DNA of 64,000 nucleotides from Bretschneidera sinensis (lineage: Eukaryota; Streptophyta; Magnoliopsida; Brassicales; Akaniaceae), in assembly GCA_023935145.1 (NCBI GenBank), contig CM043699.1, forward strand, positions 145,499,536 through 145,563,535, in the 5' to 3' direction. Positions 23,063 to 34,925 of the stretch are shown one piece after another. The position numbers and the translations under genes were made by a program. How positions within the stretch are numbered: the stretch's first letter is position 1; each line of letters opens with the position of its first letter. The notes beneath the pieces were generated by a model. It ran no database searches. It saw only the letters and a list, made by a program, of their open reading frames with translations, and was not told the origin of the DNA.

Positions 23063-25099
23063 TGTAATACTGGTATTCGTAAAGAAAGGGTAAAGAAGTA
23101 ATTTGATAAATATGACATTGAGTTAAAATAAAATATATGGGAAAGATTTAATTTTTATAAAAAAAATTCTCTAAAAAAAAAGGGACTTCTGGTGGTGTAA
23201 AGAAAAAGAAAATGAAAAAGGAAAAGGAAAGAAAAACATCTAGATAAAAGAAAAAAATAAAAAAGAATTTGGACGTGGCAACACTTGCCAAAGTAACTTA
23301 CCTTTCTTGCATGTTGTACAGCAAGAAACAGTGATGGTGTCGCATAAAATTTTTATTATATATATTGAATTGTTTTATTAGTTTTTCCAAATCTTGTTTA
23401 GTTTTCTTCAAATCTCAAATCTAAACTACTCTATTTCTTTAAACACTTGGAGACCGAAAGAAAAGTTGAAAGAGTAAAATTTTGAAGAGGCTTACAAGAG
23501 AATTTTATAGAGAATCACAAAAAGCTCTAAGAAAAACAGAAGGTAATCATGTGAAGTTTATTTTTGAAATTTAGCATACATGAAATTTCTCATAATTCAA
23601 AGTGGGAATTTTCAAATGATGTGAATTATTGAAGAATTGAAGAATAAATTAGAATTTAATGTGAATATTATGTCGATGTTGACGATCAGCAATCGAGGGA
23701 AATTGCTAAGAGGAGCAAGAAAGACAAGGAGATGATCCATGGGTAGCTTTAAGTGCTACGTGGTGAGTTAGATTTACTTTAAATAATCAAGATAAATATG
23801 AAATATATAGTGATAATATTTGAATAACTTATTGACATATGATTTGATAATAGATGAAAGTTGTTTGATGGGTATGATAAGTATAATTAATATGTGGAAA
23901 GTTATTATATGAGAAGTAATATTATTGGAATAATGAGTCGATTTAATAATGAGGGTGATAAATGAAATTCTTGATGAGTTATGGTTAATAAATTGATGTG
24001 GTATATGAGGAGAAGAAATTAGCGAAATTGATCAAATAGTAATTTGAGAAAAGGCAGGATAGCTAAATTTAATGTCTGAATATATGCTTGTTTTTATATT
24101 ATTATTCATATGCATATGATATGTATATTTCATATCATTGTTCATATGCATATGCATGAAATAAAAGAACCAGGAGGGGGTCGGTCTAAATGAAAAACCG
24201 TGACAGCCGGTATATGCTGGAAATAAATGAACACTGTGGTATATGCTGAAAATAAATGAAAATCATGACAGCCGATATATGCTAGAAATAAAAGAAATAG
24301 GAGGGGACCGGTCTAAATGAAATAAAAGAACTGGGAAGGCAACTAGTCTAAGATAAAAAACATGTTGACATGTGGAAAGACGTTCCCTAATAGTCTGTTT
24401 TAAATATTGATTTTATTACTGAAATGCTGAAGTGTTGTTTTGTTATTGTAAATTTATTTATAGATGAATAAGTCTCACAGAGAGATAGTTATGGTGAGAA
24501 AGAAACATGAAAATATAATATCATAAGAACTATCTAAATTGTAGACTATATGCTGTGAACCTCATAACGAGGTAATTATGAGATAATTGATGGCCTTATG
24601 GTGAACAAATATATAAGAAGAAGAGATTGATAGAGAATGGGACTTACGATATGTGTAGTGATAGTAGAATGCTATTATCAAGTTATATGAGATATAAATT
24701 ATTAAATATTAAAAGATCATTTATACGAATTGAATACTTCTAGTAAATTTAATTCACTGAGCTTGTGAAGCTCATCCCTCAATGTTAAATTATTTCAGGC
24801 AGCAGGTAGGACAGATAGTTAGTGAGCTGAGATTCAGATGGATTTATTATCTGTAAGCCATGTGGTCCACATCCTCAGACTAATGAGAAAAAAAATATTT
24901 GTAAGTATTCATGTATGTTATGTTGTATACAATGTTTAAGTTGAGATCTGAGTGATGAATCTCCCATGTTAAGGGTTGAGGATTGATGTAAATAATTGTA
25001 GTTGATAAATTTCTATTGTTGTATATATGTGTCGTGTTGGGATTTTCAAAATGTGATGACACCGTCTCAGGTGTGGCTAACCCGGGATAGGTTGTTACA
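23063..25099 (+). repeat. 3' LTR of the Tekay-like element
   Basis: It begins TGTAATAC and ends GGTTGTTACA, followed by CCAGT. It includes an AAG/AAAAG-rich block (about 23187-23268) that the 5' copy lacks. Short frames on its minus strand (24880-25200) also occur in the 5' LTR and are not genes. Confidence 0.92.
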
Positions 25100-25104
25100 C
25101 CAGT

Positions 25105-25700
25105 ATCCGGGGTATGCATAATCGACACACTATGGACTTTCAGACAAAACCTCGAGCTTGATGATCTGTTATACTGGCGAATGGTTCTACTTCCACCCAC
25201 TTGGTGAAGTAATCAATTGCTATGATAAGATGTTTTTTCTGACCGGGTGCCCCAGTGAAAGGACCAAAGAGATCCATTCCCCACATGGTGAAGGGAAGTG
25301 GGATGGTGATCGAGGTAAGATGGTTTGTTGGTCTGTAGGGCATATAGGAGTAATGCTGAGAGCTTCTGCATTTCTTAACCAATTCTGTGGCATTTCTCTG
25401 CATTTCTGGCCAGTAGTATCCTTGATGAAGTACTTTAAAGGCCAGTGCTTGGCTTCCCAGGTGATTCCCGCATATCCCTTCGTGAACCTCCCGAAGAGCG
25501 TAATCGGCCTCAGTAGGCCCGAGACATTTCAAATAAGGTGTCGTAAGACCTTTTTGTACAATTGTTCATCTCTGACTGCGTATCGAGAAGTACAAAAGAT
25601 ACATTTCCTGGCTTCATTGTTTTGCTCGGAAAGTTGACCATCATGTAAATATCGAAAGATGGGGTCTACCCATGTCTCTCATTCGGTGACTGGAAATACA
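25105..25700 (-). pseudogene. Tat element integrase, N-terminal side of the split
   Basis: The minus-strand frame has VHEGICGNHLGSQALAFKVL, YYWPEMQRNA, WGMDLFGPFTGAPGQKK and AIDYFTKWVEVEP, standard Tat/Athila-type integrase text. The second Cys of the zinc finger is altered (KKCRSSQHY where KCxxCQ is usual). It continues into 15743-16161 once the Tekay insertion is discounted. Confidence 0.88.
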
Positions 25701-25759
25701 GGTACTTTATCAATGCTCGGGGTGGCAAGAGTCTCAAGGTAGATGGTTTGGGTTAGCTC

Positions 25760-26400
25760 GGTTTGCTAAGAGGATGCGATTGGGGCTAGAGCGTCGGCTA
25801 TCAAATTCTTTGCAGAAAGAACATGAGTTATCTGGAATATTCTAAATACAGTGGCAAGTTCTTTAGCCTTCTTAAGATATCGAGCGATCTTCTCACCCCA
25901 GGCTTCAAATTTACCATTCAACTGATTTATTGCCAATTGCGAGTCGCTGTATTCCGGCGAGTAATGCTTCATACTCTGCTTCATTATTGGAAACTTTGAA
26001 CCCAAATTTTAAAGTTCAATGGTGAATTCATCCGGATTGCAAAGGATAAGCCCTGTTCCACTTTCAAAATTGTTCGAGAAGCCATCTACATGAAAAGTCG
26101 ACTGCCAAATTTGCTCGGCTATCTTCGGTTCTGGTGCTTTGCTCGAATCTACTTGGAGTGTTATCTCTACAATGAAGTATATGAGGGCCTAAGCCTATGG
26201 ACCACTTGACCATTCTCCTTGAGATGTCCGGCTTATGAAGCACTTGTCTCAGTGACTGATCTGTCAAGAAGACGATGGTGTATTCCTGGAAATTCGATCG
26301 AAGCTTCTGTGCTATAATTAAGAGGGCATAGGCTATCTATTATATCGGGATGTACTATACCTCTGTATTATGGATAACTTTGTTAACATAGTACACGGGA
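25760..26400 (-). pseudogene. Tat element RNase H region
   Basis: The pieces TDQSLRQVLHKPDISRRMVKW (26064-26267) and DSQLAINQLNGKFEAWGEKI with SAKNLIADALA (25766-26005) match gypsy RNase H and the second RNase H-like domain typical of Tat elements. Frames are broken around 26005-26064. Confidence 0.8.
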
Positions 26401-27420
26401 TTCTGGATACCCATATCTTCCCGAATCAAAACAAAGGCCACTATTTCTCGCCTGACCGATAAATATAGGAAGAGTTCCTCTGCTATGACAGGTTTGGTTA
26501 GAATTTGGGGGGGGGGGGGGGGGAATCAGATATTCTTTCAGTTCCTTAAAGGCTTTCTAACAGTCTTCAGTCCAGATAAAGTCTCTCGCCTTCCTAATAG
26601 CTCTAAAGAATGGGAGACATATCTCAACAGATTTTGACATGAAACGACTGAGTGCTGCTAGATGTCCGGTCAGCCTTTGCACTTTTTTTTATTGTAATAG
26701 AAGGGGTCATATTGAGGATAGACTCATTCTTCTCTAGGTTAGCTTCTATTTCTCTTTAGGTGACCATAAAACCGAGGAACTTCCATTTAGTGACCCCGAA
26801 CGTGCACTTCACAAGGTTCAACTTCATCTGGTGATGTCGAAGTACCTCGAATGCCTCCTCCAGGTCGAAGTTGTTGTCTTTGATTTTGATGCTCTTGACC
26901 AACATGCCATCCACATAAACTTCCATATTTCTTACGATCTACTCACGAAAGATCGTGTTCACCAATCTCTGATAGGTCACCCTAGTGTTTTTAAGCCCAA
27001 ACGGCATGAGTTTGTAACAGTACAGCCCTCAGTCAGTGACAAAGGTTATTTTCTCCTATTCAGGCTCATGCATAAGGATATGACCATAGCCAGAATATGT
27101 GTCCATGAAATTCAGAAGTTCAGGCCTTGAGGTGGCATCATCAATCCATGATAGAGGAAAACTTTCTTTCGAACAGGTGTGAAGTCAATACAGATTTGCC
27201 ACTTGCCGTTGGGTTTTTTACCATCACCATATTGGACACCCAGTCAGTATAGTCCTTTTCACAAATGAAGTTAGTCAAAAGTAGTTTATCAACTTCGGTC
27301 TTGATGGTCGCTTACCACTCGGGAGCAAATGATATTTTCTTCTGAGTAACTAGCTTGTGGTTCGGGTCCATGTTTAGTCGGTGCACAATGACCTTAGGGC
27401 TAATCCTGGGCATATCCAAG
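26400..27420 (-). pseudogene. Tat element reverse transcriptase, heavily decayed
   Basis: In changing minus-strand frames I read KLNLVKCTFGVTKWKFLGFM (about 26825-26765) and REIEANLEKNESI just after. The plus-strand frame at 26831-27130 is only its antisense. An uninterrupted G17 run at 26507-26523 lies inside. Confidence 0.75.
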
Positions 27421-27598
27421 GCTGACCATGCAAAAAAGTCTTAATTCTTCCGGAGAAGAGAGAGTAGCGATTCTTTGAGATTCTCGGAGAGACTGGAGCC
27501 AATTTATACTATTCTGGAGATGTCTTCACCAAGTAGAATAGCGGTCAATTTCTCCGTGGGCTGACCACGCATAGTTTTGACCTCATATCTAAAGTCTT

Positions 27599-28060
27599 CT
27601 ATCTCGAAGGGCAAAGCCACAGTTCTCTTCCTCCTCTCACTAAATTTAGATAACAGGACCTGGGGACCTGCTGGTCCGCTTTGACTTCACCCACCTCGTC
27701 GTCAGTGGGGAACTTCATTTTCAAATGGTAGGTGGAGATAACCACCTTCAATCCGTTAAGAGTGGGTCTGCTAAGAATAACATTGTAGGACAACGATCAC
27801 TTGACCACCAAAAAAGTAGTCTGTACAGTAGTAGTCTATAGTGTCATCCTTACGGTGATCGAGAGAACTATGCTGCCTTCCACGAACACTAGAAACCGTG
27901 AAAAATCATACAGCGAGGTAGATATCGGCTTTAACTGACTATCTTTCAATTGGATATTCTTAAAAGTATCATAGAACAAGATGTCAGCTGAACTTTCGTT
28001 ATCCACCAAGATGCATCTAACGTCATGGTTGGCTATAAGGAGGGAAACTACCACGACATC
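27599..28060 (-). pseudogene. Tat element protease
   Basis: The frame at 28054-27836 has VDNESSADILFYDTF, equivalent to the conserved VDNGSSADILF active-site block with Gly changed to Glu. The frame at 27793-27599 has YNVILSRPTLNGLKVVISTY, the usual YNAILGRPxL block. It is broken between the two. Confidence 0.85.
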
Positions 28061-28399
28061 ATCGTGCAGGGTTTACACTCTGTCCAAATCATCGTCCGTG
28101 AAGGAGATTGTTTGATTATCTTCCTTTGCTTATGAGGCCCGTTGACGAACCCAACGTACGTTTTCCTGTTCTGCCCAGAGTTTTCTACGGTGGCTGGTCC
28201 ACCGCAGATTGTTTTAATAACATTAGTGACTATGACTTTTTGGCCACCCTACTCAAGTTATTCTTGGTTAGGCTTCGGACTCTTCCGGGGAGCTCAATGC
28301 TCTCAGTTTTGACTAGAGGGATATCTGGAACTCCTCATGGATCGATCGGGCATTCCTTCTTGTCGCGATCTGATAAACTCCTTTAAGTACCCTCGGTTG

Positions 28400-29795
28400 A
28401 TAAAGGCCTCAATTTGTTGCTTCAGAACGTGGCACTCTTCAGTATCGTGCCCATGGTTTCTACGGAATCAGCACAACTTACTCTGAACTTTGTTGAGGCG
28501 TTGCGGTTTCGGAGGCCACCGAAGGATTGCCCTGTGCTGAACCTAGATCGGGACATTGGTCTTGGATGCGTTGAGAGGACTGAAACTTTCAAAATGGGTG
28601 GTAGCCATATATCTGCCCTCATGATGGGGTTTTTTGGTTGTCCCACCCCAAGGGTCACTAGTGTTTTTCCTATTTTTCTCCGTTTTATCTTCCCTTTCTC
28701 TTTGGAAAGCTTGATTATCTTCGGCCGCCATGCATATTTCTGCTCAGTTCAGGACCTCATTCATGTCTTTAGGCGATCACCTGGTGAGTTTAGAGTTGAA
28801 GATTCGAGATTTCAGTCCATTTTTAAGTGTCAACACTTGTATGTTGGGATCGAGGTTGAGGATCTCTCATTTAGCATTGTTGAACCTTGAGATGTAAGCT
28901 CGAAGCCTTTCCCTTCGATGTTGAATAATGTTGAACAGGATTTTCGAGGTCTTCTTAGGTCCCTTGCTGCTGAGGAAATGGGAAGCAAAAGCATAGCTAA
29001 GCTCCTTGAAAGTGCTGATGTTTCTCGGCTTCAGCTGAGAATACCACATACCGACAGCTTTTTCAAGCGTCTGAGGAAACATTTGGTACATGATTGGATC
29101 GGAATGCCGATGCAATATCATAGTGGTCTTATAATGTTGTAAGTGATCTAAAAGATCTGTCGAGCTATCATAGGGCTCGATTTGTGGCATCTAGAAATTT
29201 GGTGGGAATGAAGCTTTGAGAACTTTCTGTGTGAATGGTGGGTCCTGGATGCTGAGTTCATCGAAGACATTATGATTCCGGCCTTTGAAGGCTTAATTGA
29301 TTCTTTTTTCCATCTCCTCAATTCGTTTGTCTAGGTCGAGGTTGCTTTTAGAAGAGGAGACTCATCTAGATCTACTAGTGTAAGGTGGTGAAGATTCTAC
29401 AGTGGAATGATTGTCGATGGGGAGCCCGTCATTAGGAGGGCTAGTTTGCCTAGGAGCTCTGTGAGGAGACGGGGGTGAGGGCTTTTGAATTATTCTCCAA
29501 ACTTCGGCGACCAGGTCCGTTACCAAACGAGATAGCTTTAGGAACTGTGTTTGAATCACTGGTTGGTGGGATGCACTAAGGTGGCTCCTCCGAGATCTTC
29601 AGGAGGATCCATCTCTTTATGACGAGGATGTTGCATTCCCGAAAGAGCTCACGGGTCACAGCCAGAGGTCATGTGTTCAGACACTGCAGGGAACCTTGAG
29701 CTAGACTGCCTGCTGTGAGTATTGTTTTGTGTAGGTGCGGCACTGGTTCCAGCGATTCCTTTGTCGATATTCTTGGAGATGTTTCTAGGCGGCAT
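28400..29795 (-). pseudogene. Tat element gag
   Basis: A likely start ATG is at 29795-29793 (MPPRNISKNIDKG). The gag core at 29190-28867 reads YDSSTDLLDHLQHYKTTM, AVGMWYSQL, FKELSYAFASHF and RERLRAYISRFN. Downstream frames to about 28400 are degenerate. Antisense plus-strand frames (28414-28890, 28918-29142) are shadows. Confidence 0.85.
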
Positions 29796-29847
29796 AGCAA
29801 CATATTAGTTCTTTAGATTTCTTCGCTTCTACTGGTAAGCGAGAGAT

Positions 29848-29870
29848 TGGTTGCCCACAGACGGTGCCAA
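29848..29870 (-). other. Primer binding site of the Tat element
   Basis: On the minus strand it reads TTGGCACCGTCTGTGGGC, directly after the LTR end and one step from the standard TTGGCGCCGTCTGTGGG of Tat-type plant elements. It fixes the orientation and the 5' LTR. Confidence 0.85.
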
Positions 29871-29872
29871 TC

Positions 29873-30432
29873 TGTTGATGCCGAAAATATACTGCTTAGC
29901 TGGAGACACAAAACCCTGAGGTCTGCACAGGAAGAGAGCAATGAACTAAAGAGTCATCAGAGGGAGAGGGGGTGGTGCCTCAGAAGACTCTCCGATGCCT
30001 TTGTTAGTGAGATATTTTTGAGAGAAAATGGAGAGGATTTTGATAGCAGTAGTGATGGTGTTCGTAATGAGATTGAATTGTGTCTATGGAAATTTGTGTA
30101 TCTTAGGCCTTTTTATAGTGGTTTAGGAAACATGCTCAAGACATCATAATCCCTGAAATCCCGCTTTTCTTTTGAGGAGTCTTGTTACGTGTTGAGGGAT
30201 GATGCGGTTGTGAAATCTTGCTTCTAGTTTTGCGTGTGAAAAGCTTGTTAATGATGACGGCTTCATCATTTGCTCTACTGCGCGTCCATCACCATTGCAG
30301 CCATGCGTTATCAGGTCACTGGAGGAAGAATTATCTACGTGTCATAAGGCTATTGGAAAAAAGATTGTCCACGTGTTATCAGACTATTGGAGAGAGAATT
30401 ATCTACTACATCACGTGATAATAACCCTAACA
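29873..30432 (-). repeat. 5' LTR of the Tat element
   Basis: Read on the minus strand it starts TGTTAGGG and ends CATCAACA. It has a TATA box CTATAAAAAG (about 30123-30114) and a U5 block AAGGCATCGGAGAGTCTTCT. It contains 33-34-bp sub-repeats at 30308-30410. The mate LTR was not found in the window. Confidence 0.8.
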
Positions 30433-30579
30433 AAATAACTTGTTTTATAGAAGGTATAAATTAGATCTTTCCTACCATTACCAAAGTTGTGATCTCAATT
30501 TTTCTCAAATTGATATTCCTGACTCCACCCTAAAGATTTAGTAAATGAATTTCAAAGACAATAGTTAAAATATTCAATA

Positions 30580-31620
30580 ACGCTATACCAGTGGATTCTA
30601 TCATCCAAAGTCTAGGAATCCCGGTTTCAACTTATAGCTGTTGTTCTACACCGAAAATTGAGTCGCTTCAACATCTTCTGGTCACCAGTGAGGTTGCACG
30701 ACAAATATGGTCTTATTTTTTGGAGAATTTTGAATATTACACATCGAGCTAATACCATGGCAGGTTGTATCAGTATTTGGAAGGCCTGAAGCAATTACCG
30801 GAATCAATCTATTCCAATGTCGCCTCAACAAATCATCGGGAAGGTAATTCTTATGGTACACAATATTTTTAAGGCTTTCACACCTTCGCTAGCTGCAGAC
30901 TCATGTCTTAGTTTCTTTGCAAGCTTTAACTCTCCGTATTCGGCAGCTGCATATTAATAAAGGAATATGGGTAAAATGGGTTACTCCTTCCCTTGGACGT
31001 TTAAAATTAAATACAAATGGTTCTATTCGTGGGTGTCTTTGTTTTGAAGGCAGGCAGGGGTTGTTATCCTAACATTCTCTTATTTTTTTGATTCAGGTTC
31101 TAATATGGACGGGGAAGCCAAAGCATTACTAACTGACCTTCAATTATACCGAAGTAGAAATATTAATCTCCTGTATTGAATATGAATCTAAAGTACTTCT
31201 AGACTGTTTCAAGAGCACTTCTACTCTTTGGAAGATTTATTACACAGTATAAGCTTGCCAATCTCTTCTCTCTGTCCTATTCACTTGTTCATACATTCAG
31301 GGAAGAAAATAGTCTGATGGTCTTGCTGCTTTGGCACATCATTCTCAACACTTGTTCACTCCCATAGGAAATTTTGAGTTTGTGCTTTGAAGATAGTGAA
31401 GGTATGCCTTCTTATCGCATTGCCAAGAACAAATTATAGTAGTATAGTTTTATACGTAGTCAATTTGGCACTATAGTTATTGCATTGTTTTGCAAGGTAA
31501 AGTTTAAGTCCCTTTGCTTCTTTTTTTTACTACTATTTTATTTATTTAATAAAATTGATAGAGGTTCATGTCGAATCCCCATACATCGTAAGAAGGCTTA
31601 ACCAAAATAAAAAGGACAAT
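30580..31620 (+). pseudogene. LINE 3' fragment (zinc-binding RT tail, RNase H, 3' UTR)
   Basis: In broken plus-strand frames I read ESLQHLLVTSEVARQIWS (zf-RVT type), LKLNTNGSIRG and NMDGEAKALLTDLQ (RNase H type), then GLAALAHHSQ. The 3' tail (31520-31615) resembles that of the 43.0-kb LINE: a T-run, AATAAAATTGATAGAGG and AAGAAGGCTT. It is 5'-truncated against the Tat LTR side. Confidence 0.75.
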
Positions 31621-34430
31621 AGTTAGACAGAAATTTTCATTAATTCATAAATAAAGTATAGGTTTAAACTGTAATTTTAATTAAGCGCTTCTCTTTACTC
31701 AATAAAAAAAAAATAGCTCAAGGATGAGAAATGGCAGAGGTGTACTCGTCATTAATTACGTCATTACTTGGAAAATGCAATTGCTTCTCGGTGTTTGTAC
31801 TGACAAAGTAATCATGACGCTCTTGCTTGAATTATGCGTTTTGATTGATTTGATGGGTTAGATAATTCTTGAGAAAAAGAGCCGAGAAGTAAAATTGTTT
31901 ATTCAGAAGTGATAGCATCACCATCGCAAGTGGCACAACTCAAAATTAACTAGGTGGCTAATTCGATTATTACTGTATTAGTATTAGTGGTAATTTGGAT
32001 AAAACTATTTAGTTATTAAGGTGGGTATTTTTTTAATTATAAAGTTTTAAATTCGTTACCTACAAGTTATTTATTCGTTTTCTATGTTAATATTTCTCCC
32101 ATTTCATTTTAATTATTAAAATAAAATATTTTAATTTTGGTTTCGATTTATTTTAGTACGTTATTTTGGATTTGATAATATTTTTAAATATATTCTTATC
32201 AAATTACATACATTTCAAAAAAAACATTTTCAAATATAAAATGATAAAGATTATGTATTAATAAACACCAAATCATAACTATAAGTCAAAATTCAAATAC
32301 TAACACAAGACATTATCATAGTCATGTTATTTTAAGAGCTATAGTGTTGATCTAAAGCAGCATTAACTAAAAATGTTTAGAAATTACATTTTTAAACTTA
32401 ATTAAATATGTTATTATAAAAAAAATCATGTGAAAACAAATATAAATCAATTAAAAAATAAAAAAAAACTAAAAAATAAAAAATAAAAATATAATATTAT
32501 GTTTTGATCAAAATAAAGTGTTTCAATCGAAACGGTCAAAATAAACTTAAATAGTCGAAACAAAAAAAATGAAACAAATATAAAAATAATTTATTATAAC
32601 TTATATTATTGGGATGGAGATATTTTAACTGTTTCAATTGAAACAAAATGACCTTGATTGTGATTGTGTTAATTGTTTCTATTATGAAACAATTAAAATA
32701 AAAAAGTAATGCTACGAAGTACTGTAATAATGGAGCATGAATGTATGATTATTGGCACCGACACCAAAATGAAGAAGGCAGGCAAGTAGTAGCAACAATT
32801 TTGCATGAGAAAATAACAGGTGAACAAATTAGTCAAACAGTAACGACAACGACAAGGGCAAAAACCCAAGCACCGAACAAAAGAACACCATAAAGGCACA
32901 CGTAAATAGCGACCCATATTTGCCTCGTTCAGGCTCTCTAAGCAATTAGAAGCAATTAAGCATGTGCCATTGCCAGCCCCAACACAAATCTCAGACCCAT
33001 ACGGCTTAAAGAACACAAAGCTAAATTTGCTCCAAAAATCCATGCTTTTTTGCCGACACTGTTGTCTCTGCTTGCCACGAAATCTCCATTATCCACATGG
33101 AATTTGGTTACCTGGACTCGTAATTTCCACTCGATCGACCACCGTGTCTGACAAATGGTAATTAACGATGCGCGGTGCAAAGTCCAGGATCACTGGGACC
33201 CAGAATGATAGATACATTGTGGAGCCTACAGAAGAGAGACACGTGCAACAAGCGGCCGGCAAATAGCCGACGTGACCAGAGCTAAAAGACTTCCTATAAT
33301 ATTAGTGATGGGTATGTATGTGTTGTACGGGGCCAGACGACAGAAGGGTAACAAGATCAACAGAGAGAGGGGAGTCTGTGTCAAAATTATTTAACTTCAA
33401 ATTTAAATCAAAGCTTTTGTGTCAGTGTCAGTATCAGCTGTGCATGTCAAGTTCTCCGGTTTCTTTTACTTTTGCTTTGTTTATGATTGATTGGGTTCGT
33501 TTCTCTATATTTACGGTGCTTTGATTAGCACCTCAACAGTAATTTCCATGGAATAATTTCTGCTCGACAGTCGTTCACAGGAGCTGGTATATGGCACCAG
33601 AGTTTTATTTTATTTTTAAACAATTTTTTTTAAATATTATATTATAATGAGTTTTTATGTTATATACATATTTTTTATAGAAACATATTAAATAAAAACG
33701 TCTATTTTAACAGTTATGCGGTATCTGTTTTTAAACTTAACTACGCCTCCTGCTTACTACTTATTGGAGTGTTTTTATTTATTTATTTTGCTTGCTACTT
33801 ATTGGAGTGTTTTTATTTATTTAAGTGATTTTATATGTAATTATAATGATTGATTTGATCGTTATATTAATTTTTAATATCATTACATAACTTAATTTAT
33901 AATATTATAGTATAATTTATTTAATAAACAAAATTAATTAATATATAAATTAACCAAATAACTCACATTTTTGTAAAAATTAAACTGATATTGTGATTTT
34001 AAAACCCAGCCTTAGTCTTTAACTGGTGAACCAAAATTTTATTGCCTACTATTTGAGTTTATGAGTCAACATAAAATTTAGTGATACCAAAACCTCGATC
34101 AACCTTAACCTTTTATCGTACCAAAAACTCTTCGCTACTCTCAGTTATATAGATCAATACTAGTAGGTGGTCTTGAAGTTTTTATATTTGAAGTTATTTT
34201 TTTGTTTCAATATTGCAAGTTTTTTTTTTAATTCTATTTTTTAAGGGTTCAACAATGCAATTGCAGGTTATGTTTACATCCATAAAAAAAATGAATATAT
34301 GCTTTTTAGCAAGTTCTAAGTTTTTTTCTTGATGTTTGGTAATTTTTCCCGACTAACTAGAAATCGGCATGTTATCACCTCAGGGTAAGCTTACATGTTA
34401 AAGGATACGATCAACGAACTAGTTACACGT
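31621..34430. other. Gene-free AT-rich spacer
   Basis: No supportable gene. 32940-33540 is less AT-rich and contains a G-box core CACGTG at about 33240, but its frames (for example minus 32956-33180) have no recognisable domain. 33845-34060 shares a SINE-like tail (CCAAATAACTCACATTTTT) with 5300 and 43400. A short duplication of CTTGCTACTTATTGGAGTG occurs near 33750-33820. Confidence 0.4.
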
Positions 34431-34439
34431 GACTAAGGG

Positions 34440-34735
34440 TAAAAAAATGATTTTATGTCTAAACCCTAGATCACAAGAACTTAATTCTACAAGAACACTT
34501 ATCTTTGATATATTATAATCTTATAACAATACTAATTTATGAGACACTTTCTTAATAGGATTCTACTCCGAAACACTATAAACATTGGGCTGTCATTGTC
34601 ACATAGGTATACCACAAAAGCTCTCACAGCTGTCATGCCCTTTCGTTCTCTATACGTATTATTGGCTTAGGTATCAGAGAGTCCTTCAGAGGTACACTAT
34701 CTCTGACCCTCAGACGATTCTTTTAGGGCATGTTT
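34440..34735 (+). repeat. LTR fragment of Tat-like type
   Basis: The text GGCTTAGGTATCAGAGAGTC followed by CTTCAGAGGTACACTATCTC and CCCTCAGACGATTC is the U5-type block also seen in the Tat LTR (minus strand near 29980) and near 52390. No coding part is attached. Confidence 0.55.
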
Positions 34736-34925
34736 GTTTTGAGTTTTTAAAAATAGTTTTTAGCTTTCAGAAACTAAAAACTGTTTCCCAAATTAAAAAC
34801 CATGCTTGGATAACCCATTTTCATACATAATTTTCTAAAACACTTTTCAAAAAATCTTTTTTTAAACACCATTTTTTGAAACCATTCAGGACTAATTTTC
34901 AAAAAAATTGGTTTATCAGAATTAT

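Larger units (their letters stand above)
16167..25099 (+). mobile_element. Tekay-like chromovirus (Ty3/gypsy) with both LTRs, nested in the Tat integrase
   Basis: This 8.9-kb element has LTRs at 16167-18081 and 23063-25099, both beginning TGTAATAC. It is flanked by the perfect 5-bp duplication CCAGT (16162-16166 and 25100-25104). The order is gag, zinc knuckle, protease, RT, RNase H, integrase and a C-terminal chromodomain-like segment, all on the plus strand, which fits the Tekay/Del chromovirus lineage. Every domain is broken by stops or shifts. LTR copies differ at many sites plus indels, so insertion is not recent. It interrupts a minus-strand Tat element and is therefore younger than it. 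Confidence 0.93.

Noticed and set aside
25158..25637. 159-codon plus-strand frame
   Set aside because: It is antisense to the Tat integrase, which has clear motifs on the minus strand.
28414..28890. 158-codon plus-strand frame, and neighbours at 28108-28386 and 28918-29142
   Set aside because: Antisense shadows of Tat gag-protease.
32693..33180. Overlapping minus-strand frames in a less AT-rich patch
   Set aside because: No recognisable motif, no splice-consistent extension, and no matching promoter or leader.
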